NCBI GenBank assembly: GCA_018056405.1 | Contig: JAGPFT010000047.1 | Location: 1 to 11,255, forward strand | Length of the DNA: 11,255 nucleotides | Reading direction: 5' to 3' | Source: Anaerolineae bacterium | GTDB taxonomy: Bacteria > Chloroflexota > Anaerolineae > Aggregatilineales > Aggregatilineaceae | In this document: piece by piece, positions 7,195-11,255 of the stretch | Layout of the letters: every line of letters starts with the position of its first letter | How positions within the stretch are numbered: the first letter of the stretch is position 1 | Made by a program: the position numbers and the translations under genes | The notes under the pieces: generated by a model | The model's database searches: none | What the model was told of the DNA's origin: nothing | What the model saw: the letters and a program-made list of their open reading frames with translations, nothing else

Positions 7195-7230
7195 GCGCCG
7201 CCCCTCGCCTCAAGGGGCGGCGCCTTGTTG
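7195..7230 (+). terminator. Terminator after phoU
   Basis: gcgccgcccct (7195-7205) and aggggcggcgc (7213-7223) are perfect 11-base complements around a 7-base loop, followed by cttgttgt, a modest T-rich tail. It lies 49 bases after the phoU stop and would end the pst operon. A smaller hairpin (7168-7173 with 7178-7183) precedes it. Confidence 0.7.
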
Positions 7231-7279
7231 TCGCGGGTATTTGTCCCAGGCGAGCGAACGGGGCATCAGGTTCCAGACA

Positions 7280-7323
7280 CGAAGAACCGGCAGGCGGGAT
7301 TCTCGGCGAACGCGCCTGCCGGT
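7280..7323 (-). terminator. Terminator for the minus-strand FMN oxidoreductase
   Basis: accggcaggcg (7286-7296) and cgcctgccggt (7313-7323) are perfect 11-base complements with a 16-base loop. Read on the minus strand, the stem lies 43 bases past the oxidoreductase stop and is followed by ttcttc, so it suits a leftward transcript. With the phoU terminator it insulates two converging genes. Confidence 0.6.
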
Positions 7324-7366
7324 ACGGTCATGTTCAGTGAAGCGAGATGTTCCGCAGCACCAGCCG

Positions 7367-8608
7367 TCAGGTGCGTTTGGCCTTCAAGCGCCCTTCTTCC
7401 TGGCGGATTTTCTTCAGCGCAGCGGTGTAGGGCCGGTTGTACGTGCAGCATCCCACGTTCTGCTGGCGGATCAGAAGCTCGATACAGTTATCGCAGGCCG
7501 AACACCAGTTGACCTTATCCAGCTCGCCAGCCATCGCCTTGGCCGGCAGCAGCGGATCGGCCAGCGACTGCCGCCCGATGGCGATCATATCCACGACGCC
7601 ATCCCGGATGTTCTTGTCGCCCCAGTACATCAGCGACGCTTCTTCCCGCTTGACCGCCTGGAGGTTGTTCTTGCCGTCGCGGAAAACCGAATAGGCCGAC
7701 CCGATCACCACCGTCTCCGGCTTCAGGTTCTGCTTGAAGGTGTACGAGAAATAGTGGTGCAGATAGGCGTAGTCGGGGATCGCTTTGTCAGGCTGCGACA
7801 GGGCCAGCGTGATGGAGGGGCTGCCTGCGGACTGCAGAATAAACGCGGCGCCCCGTTCTTCCAGGCCCTTGATCAGGGCGATTGTTTCGGTGAGATCCAT
7901 CACGGCTGTGTCTGGACCAGCCGAGCCGCATCCCCCGGGGAACCCTTCCCAGGCCGACACTTTGGAGCCAACCAGGAAGTTCGGATCGTTGACTTCCTTG
8001 ATAATCCGCTCGATCAGCTCAAAGGCGAACCGGCTGCGGTTTTCCCAGGGGCCGCCGTATTTCCACTGGCGGTCGTTGTAGGGACGGAGAAGCTGCGAGC
8101 CGAGGTAGCCATGACACAGCTTCATGTCAATGCCATCCGCGCCGGCGTCGTGACAGATTTTGGCGGCCAGGACGAACTCGTCCATGATCCGCTCAATGTC
8201 CTCCTCGCTGAGCAGGTCGCCACCGAATCCAGGCAAGGGCTTGACACAAACGCGCCGCGAGAAGGCAGGGTGGCTTAGCTCGCCGGAATGAGTCAACTGG
8301 AACAGGAAGAGCGGCTTGTCGTTGACCTTGCGCATCTCCGCGACGAATTTCGTCAGCGCCTCGGCATTGTGAGGCAAGATGCTCAACTGCGTGTCGCGCC
8401 CGCGACTCTCGTAGCTGACGGTGATGGCTTCGAGCACGATCACGCCCGCATTGCCTTTGAAGAGATTGGTGTAGCGCTGGTACGTCTTCTCTGTCGGGTT
8501 GCCCTTCTCATCGGAGTCGCAGCATTCCATCGCGTTGATGACGAAGCGGTTGCTGGCGGTTTTGGGGCCTATTTTGATGGGGGTAAACAGGGCACTTGTT
8601 GCAACCAT
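7367..8608 (-). CDS. Old Yellow Enzyme-like FMN oxidoreductase with cysteine cluster
   Basis: A 413-residue TIM-barrel flavoenzyme of the NADH:flavin oxidoreductase family, expected to reduce activated C=C bonds such as those of enoates or enones. Family marks are LFTPIKIG with NRFVINAM (7-27), FQLTHSGE (103-110), DMKLCHGYLGSQLLRPYNDR (161-180), YGGPWENRSRF (184-194) and MIAIGRQSLADP (341-352). The C-terminus holds Cys369, Cys372, Cys375 and Cys387, a C-x2-C-x2-C-x11-C pattern. It resembles the [4Fe-4S] site of 2,4-dienoyl-CoA and 2-enoate reductases (C-x2-C-x3-C-x11-C). The FAD/NAD(P)H half of those larger enzymes is absent. The first active-site histidine of the usual H-x-x-H is Lys163, while His166 is kept. 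I chose ATG 8608 because GGAGG lies 8 bases upstream; an ATG at 8623 overlaps that site and the longest in-frame start (8764) has no support. Substrate unknown. Confidence 0.85.
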   Translation of the reverse strand: MVATSALFTPIKIGPKTASNRFVINAMECCDSDEKGNPTEKTYQRYTNLFKGNAGVIVLEAITVSYESRGRDTQLSILPHNAEALTKFVAEMRKVNDKPLFLFQLTHSGELSHPAFSRRVCVKPLPGFGGDLLSEEDIERIMDEFVLAAKICHDAGADGIDMKLCHGYLGSQLLRPYNDRQWKYGGPWENRSRFAFELIERIIKEVNDPNFLVGSKVSAWEGFPGGCGSAGPDTAVMDLTETIALIKGLEERGAAFILQSAGSPSITLALSQPDKAIPDYAYLHHYFSYTFKQNLKPETVVIGSAYSVFRDGKNNLQAVKREEASLMYWGDKNIRDGVVDMIAIGRQSLADPLLPAKAMAGELDKVNWCSACDNCIELLIRQQNVGCCTYNRPYTAALKKIRQEEGRLKAKRT

Positions 8609-8981
8609 GATCGGATCCTCCATACCAAAGACTAATTGCACGATCTTCAGAGTGGTCTGAGGTGGGGCCTTCTGCCCCTCCGCAAGTAGCTTGTCGTAAG
8701 TCGAAGAAACCTCGGAACAACCTTCCTTTCTCTTCTGGCGAGAAACGGGCCACACGACCGCCAAGGGCCTGATACAGAATTCATACGCCCGACCATTGAG
8801 GAAAGGCTGCCGGACTCATTCTGACCCTATTGTAGGAGCCTCAGAATCCCAGTACAATACCGTTTAACCACGATGAAAACCCCAGGTGCGCCCTAGGGTA
8901 AGACATTCTGGTTCGCCATCTTGGCGGCTTTCGTAACTGTAGAAGACCAGTGATCAGGATACTTTGAGGCCGACACAGCAG
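8609..8981. other. Divergent intergenic region, oxidoreductase / PAS-LuxR regulator
   Basis: This 373-bp gap separates two diverging genes. Apart from the Shine-Dalgarno GGAGG of the oxidoreductase (8617-8621, minus strand) and the symmetric promoter-like element at 8828-8859, I see no gene or known RNA. Both predicted leaders are long, about 210 bases leftward and about 115 rightward, leaving room for regulator binding. Confidence 0.5.
8828..8859. promoter_or_regulatory. Symmetric bidirectional promoter-like element
   Basis: tattgta (8828-8834) and tacaata (8853-8859) are perfect reverse complements. Rightward, TTGTAG (8830-8835) and TACAAT (8853-8858) are 17 bases apart. Leftward, TTGTAC (complement of 8852-8857) and TACAAT (complement of 8829-8834) are also 17 apart. 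Each -10 thus overlaps the opposing -35, so the two promoters would exclude each other. The -10 matches are good and the -35 matches moderate. Confidence 0.45.
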
Positions 8982-9923
8982 ATGGACACACCCCCTGGTG
9001 AAAACGGGCCGTTCCCGATCGGCTCGATCGAGTTCACCGACCCCATGAAGTGGGTCTTCACGCCGCACATCAACCTGGATGCCAGTACCGAGAGGGAAGG
9101 TGCCTTATTTGAGAGCAAGCAATTGTTCGAGTACATCCTCAACAGCATCCAGGATGGAATCAGCGTGCTGGATACGGACCTGAACATCCGCTACGTGAAT
9201 GCGCTGATGCACCACTGGTATTCCAACGCCGGCGCACTGCTCGATCAGAAATGCTTCAAGGTATATCACGGTCGGAAGGTGCCTTGCGAGAACTGCCCCA
9301 TCCTCAAGGCTATCGCCCACAAAGCGCCCTTTGTGGGCATCGTCAAATACTCCCCTTCAGGTGATCACAAGGGTTGGCAAGCGCTGTTTGCCATCCCCAT
9401 TCTTGATAGCCACAAGAATGTGCTGGGCGTTTTGGAGTACGTGCGCGATATCACCTTCGCGTTCAGAGTCAACGACCAGCTCAATTGTCTGCTGCGGCGC
9501 TTTGAGAGATTGGAAAAAGAGAACGAGGCATTCTCGTTTTTGCTGTCGCAGCGCAAAGTGGAAATCGAGAACCTTGAGGAGACAATCGCCACCAACATGG
9601 AGCGGTTTGTCAGACCGTCACTGGACATCCTCAAACAGGAGCTTGCTCCTAACGATCTTGAGCTGGTAGAAAGCCTGATCAACGAGATCGTCTATCCCAT
9701 CACCAAGAAGCGATCATCCAAAGTTGAGCAACTGACGGCCCGCGAACTCCAGATCGCCACCCTGATCAAAGAAGGCAAAACCAGCAAGGCCATTGCCAAC
9801 ATGCTGTGCATCACGCTCAAGACCGTCGAGTACCACAGGGCCAACATCCGCAGGAAGCTGGGGTTGGCCAACAGTGCCGAGCACAAGGTGAACCTGAGAA
9901 CCTATCTGATCGCCAACTTGTGA
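8982..9923 (+). CDS. PAS domain LuxR-type transcriptional regulator
   Basis: A 313-residue one-component regulator. A PAS sensor (about 45-160) begins LFEYILNSIQDGISVLDTDLNIRYVN and contains Cys91, Cys102 and Cys105 in CFKVYHGRKVPCENCP. A charged helical linker, probably coiled coil (about 165-205), leads to a LuxR/GerE helix-turn-helix (249-313) with LTARELQIATLIKEG and recognition helix TLKTVEYHRANIRRKLG. There is no phosphoacceptor receiver domain, so a ligand or redox signal is more likely than a kinase. ATG 8982 has a weak, distant GAGG (8966-8969). An in-frame TTG at 8964 with AGGA (8956-8959) is an equally possible start, adding six residues. It diverges from the FMN oxidoreductase, and regulators placed this way often control their neighbour, so that is the likely target. 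Its composition is less GC-rich than the pst operon, hinting at transfer. Confidence 0.85.
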   Translation: MDTPPGENGPFPIGSIEFTDPMKWVFTPHINLDASTEREGALFESKQLFEYILNSIQDGISVLDTDLNIRYVNALMHHWYSNAGALLDQKCFKVYHGRKVPCENCPILKAIAHKAPFVGIVKYSPSGDHKGWQALFAIPILDSHKNVLGVLEYVRDITFAFRVNDQLNCLLRRFERLEKENEAFSFLLSQRKVEIENLEETIATNMERFVRPSLDILKQELAPNDLELVESLINEIVYPITKKRSSKVEQLTARELQIATLIKEGKTSKAIANMLCITLKTVEYHRANIRRKLGLANSAEHKVNLRTYLIANL

Positions 9924-9928
9924 GCGGG

Positions 9929-9960
9929 CAGGATGCACACCGTCCTGTAGCCCTCCGATT
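9929..9960 (+). terminator. Weak hairpin after the PAS-LuxR gene
   Basis: caggatg (9929-9935) pairs with cgtcctg (9941-9947), with one G-T pair and a 5-base loop, only 5 bases after the stop. The T-rich atttcttcg comes about 10 bases later, so termination here is plausible but weak. Confidence 0.3.
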
Positions 9961-10041
9961 TCTTCGCTCAAGCCGCTCGTTTCTTCCATTGATTGAGAGT
10001 TCCTATCGGCGTACTAAATCAACGCTGTCTAATTTGTCCAT

Positions 10042-10095
10042 CCCTCCGTCAACGGAGAGGGGGCTGGCCGAGCGGGGCGAGGCTGGGGGTGAGGT
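10042..10095. repeat. Partial GC-rich palindromic repeat
   Basis: The right end gggggtgagg (10085-10094) and the inner ggagaggggg block (10054-10063) match the unit at 58-150, and ccctccgt to the left is a shortened inner arm. The left outer arm cctcaccccc is missing, so this is a truncated copy. It sits in the 327-bp gap between the regulator and the thioesterase. Apart from this repeat, the hairpin at 9929 and the promoter at 10184, I see nothing in that gap. Confidence 0.55.
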
Positions 10096-10183
10096 TAAGC
10101 GGGGCGCAGCAGAGCAACGCTCCCTCTGTGCCGCGCGTGGTACCTGACAGGTTCATCGCGCGCCTCGCCGCCCTCGTCTCCCT

Positions 10184-10212
10184 TTGCCGCGCGGGCTAGG
10201 CCGTGCTATAAC
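10184..10212 (+). promoter_or_regulatory. Candidate promoter of the thioesterase gene
   Basis: TTGCCG (10184-10189) and TATAAC (10207-10212) are 17 bases apart, a good sigma-70-type match. A start near 10219 leaves a leader of about 30 bases, consistent with an independently transcribed gene. Confidence 0.5.
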
Positions 10213-10250
10213 CGGGTCGCTGGTTCAGATTGCACACTGAGGCGAGGCGT

Positions 10251-11171
10251 ATGCCGCGAGTTCATGAGCGCGCCTTTCGCGTGCGCCATTACGAGTGCGA
10301 TGCTTACGGGCACGTCAACCACGTCAACTACCTGCGCTACATGCAGGAAGCTGCGATGGACGCTTCGGCAGCGGCGGGGTATGACATCGCCCGCTACGAG
10401 GAGTTGGGGCGGCTGTGGTTCGTCCGCGAGACGGACATCAGCTATCTGCACCCACTGCACTACGGCGACACCGTGATCGTCAAGACGTGGGTGGAAGATT
10501 TCCGGCGCGTGCGCTCGCGCCGTGCCTACGAGCTGCGCCTGGCGGCCACAGGCACCGTCGTCGCCCAGGCGACCACCGACTGGGTTTTTCTGGATGCGGC
10601 GACCGAGCGCCCCACGACCGTCCCGCCGGAGATGATCGCCGCGTTCTTCCCAGAGGGGATGCCCGCCAACGGCGACCGCCGCGAGCCGTTCCCCACGCCG
10701 CCGCCCGCGCCGCCGGGCGTGTTCACGATACAGACGCGCGTCGCCTGGCGCGACCTGGACACCGCCGGGCACGTCAACAACGCCAACTACATGGCCTACC
10801 TGGAGGAATGCGGCGTGCGCGTGGCGGAAGCGTATGGCTGGTCTCCGGCGCGCATGGCCGAGGCGGGATTCGGCATTGTTGCGCGGCACTACCGCCTCGA
10901 GTACCAGCAGCCCGCCCTGTTCGGCGACGAGCTAACTGTGGCGACGTGGTACTCCGACGCCAAACGATCCAGCGCCATCCGCCACTACACGATCACCCGC
11001 CCCTGCGACGGCGCGCTGATCGCCCGCGCGCGCGTCACCTGGGTGTGGGTTGATCTGGCGAGCGGACGCCCGATCCGTATCCCGGACGAGTTCATTGCCG
11101 CCTTCGCCCCCAACCGGGCGCTAGAGCCGGGCGAGAGCAAAAAGAACGCTGTGGGCGAAAGAGACTCGTAG
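10251..11171 (+). CDS. Tandem hotdog acyl thioesterase (4HBT family)
   Basis: A 306-residue cytoplasmic protein built from two 4HBT-type hotdog domains. Both carry the catalytic signature: CDAYGHVNHVNYLRYMQEA (Asp17) in domain 1 and DLDTAGHVNNANYMAYLEE (Asp170) in domain 2. Each continues with the family's F/Y-x-H/Q-P-L/A-x-x-G-D strand (YLHPLHYGD at 65-73, YQQPALFGD at 218-226) and a V-W-V/F-D end. A proline-rich linker (about 147-155) joins them. Such enzymes hydrolyse acyl-CoA or acyl-ACP thioesters. The double-domain layout recalls acyl-ACP thioesterases, but the native substrate cannot be read from sequence. I chose ATG 10251 because GAGG (10239-10242) is 8 bases upstream; an in-frame TTG at 10230 adds only seven residues. 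The last 15 residues are polar and probably disordered. It has its own promoter and terminator-like hairpin, so it seems monocistronic. Confidence 0.87.
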   Translation: MPRVHERAFRVRHYECDAYGHVNHVNYLRYMQEAAMDASAAAGYDIARYEELGRLWFVRETDISYLHPLHYGDTVIVKTWVEDFRRVRSRRAYELRLAATGTVVAQATTDWVFLDAATERPTTVPPEMIAAFFPEGMPANGDRREPFPTPPPAPPGVFTIQTRVAWRDLDTAGHVNNANYMAYLEECGVRVAEAYGWSPARMAEAGFGIVARHYRLEYQQPALFGDELTVATWYSDAKRSSAIRHYTITRPCDGALIARARVTWVWVDLASGRPIRIPDEFIAAFAPNRALEPGESKKNAVGERDS

Positions 11172-11187
11172 GGCGGCGTGCCGAGAG

Positions 11188-11221
11188 AGACTTCCGAAGT
11201 TTTCGGAAACTTCGGAAGTCT
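11188..11221. terminator. 15-bp perfect hairpin after the thioesterase gene
   Basis: agacttccgaagttt (11188-11202) and aaacttcggaagtct (11207-11221) are perfect complements around the 4-base loop tcgg, starting 16 bases after the stop. It is a very stable stem and a likely terminator, but no T-run follows on the plus strand. It also contains three copies of TTCGGAA (one inverted) 9-10 bases apart, so it could be an operator for the next gene beyond the window. Confidence 0.55.
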
Positions 11222-11255
11222 GGCTGCGGGCCGGGCGCGTAGTAGAGCCACGTCC

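Noticed and set aside
7040..8278. Plus-strand open frame (412 codons) over the phoU end and the oxidoreductase
   Set aside because: It overlaps phoU out of frame and is antisense to the oxidoreductase, whose conserved motifs are unmistakable. It would also run through two terminators.
8609..8764. N-terminal extension of the oxidoreductase to an ATG at 8764
   Set aside because: The 52 extra residues match nothing in the family, while ATG 8608 has a well-spaced GGAGG and starts directly before the family's LFTPIKIG segment.

Overview
The window looks like a piece of a GC-rich bacterial chromosome, most likely from Chloroflexota. That assignment is inference. It rests on the base composition, on GC-rich palindromic repeats of the cctcaccccc...gggggtgagg type between genes, and on a PstS with a plain signal peptide instead of a lipobox. 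No rRNA, tRNA, CRISPR array, insertion sequence or phage gene was seen.

Positions 1-402 hold no gene, only two palindromic repeat units and a weak candidate promoter. A small cytoplasmic protein with a PH/GRAM-like fold follows (403-831). Positions 1069-7145 form a complete high-affinity phosphate uptake operon in the order pstS-pstC-pstA-pstB-phoU. A candidate promoter and an AT-rich inverted repeat that may be a Pho-type operator lie before pstS. A strong hairpin sits between pstS and pstC, pstA and pstB overlap by four bases (ATGA), and a terminator follows phoU. PstS captures phosphate outside the cell, PstC and PstA form the channel, PstB supplies ATP hydrolysis, and PhoU tunes transport and signalling. 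No PhoR/PhoB-type two-component pair is present here.

Positions 7367-9923 form a divergent pair: an Old Yellow Enzyme-like FMN oxidoreductase with a cysteine cluster on the minus strand, and a PAS-LuxR regulator on the plus strand. The 373-bp gap between their starts contains a symmetric element that reads as a promoter in both directions. The regulator gene in particular is visibly less GC-rich than the pst operon, so this pair may have been acquired separately. After another partial repeat comes a tandem-hotdog acyl-CoA or acyl-ACP thioesterase (10251-11171), followed by a 15-bp perfect hairpin.

The most unusual feature is PstA. At 746 residues it is more than twice the usual length. It carries an extra N-terminal membrane segment and, between its first canonical helix and the permease core, a roughly 370-residue extracytoplasmic insertion. 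Three degenerate repeats of about 96 residues make up most of this insertion, and each contains two copies of a smaller helical motif.
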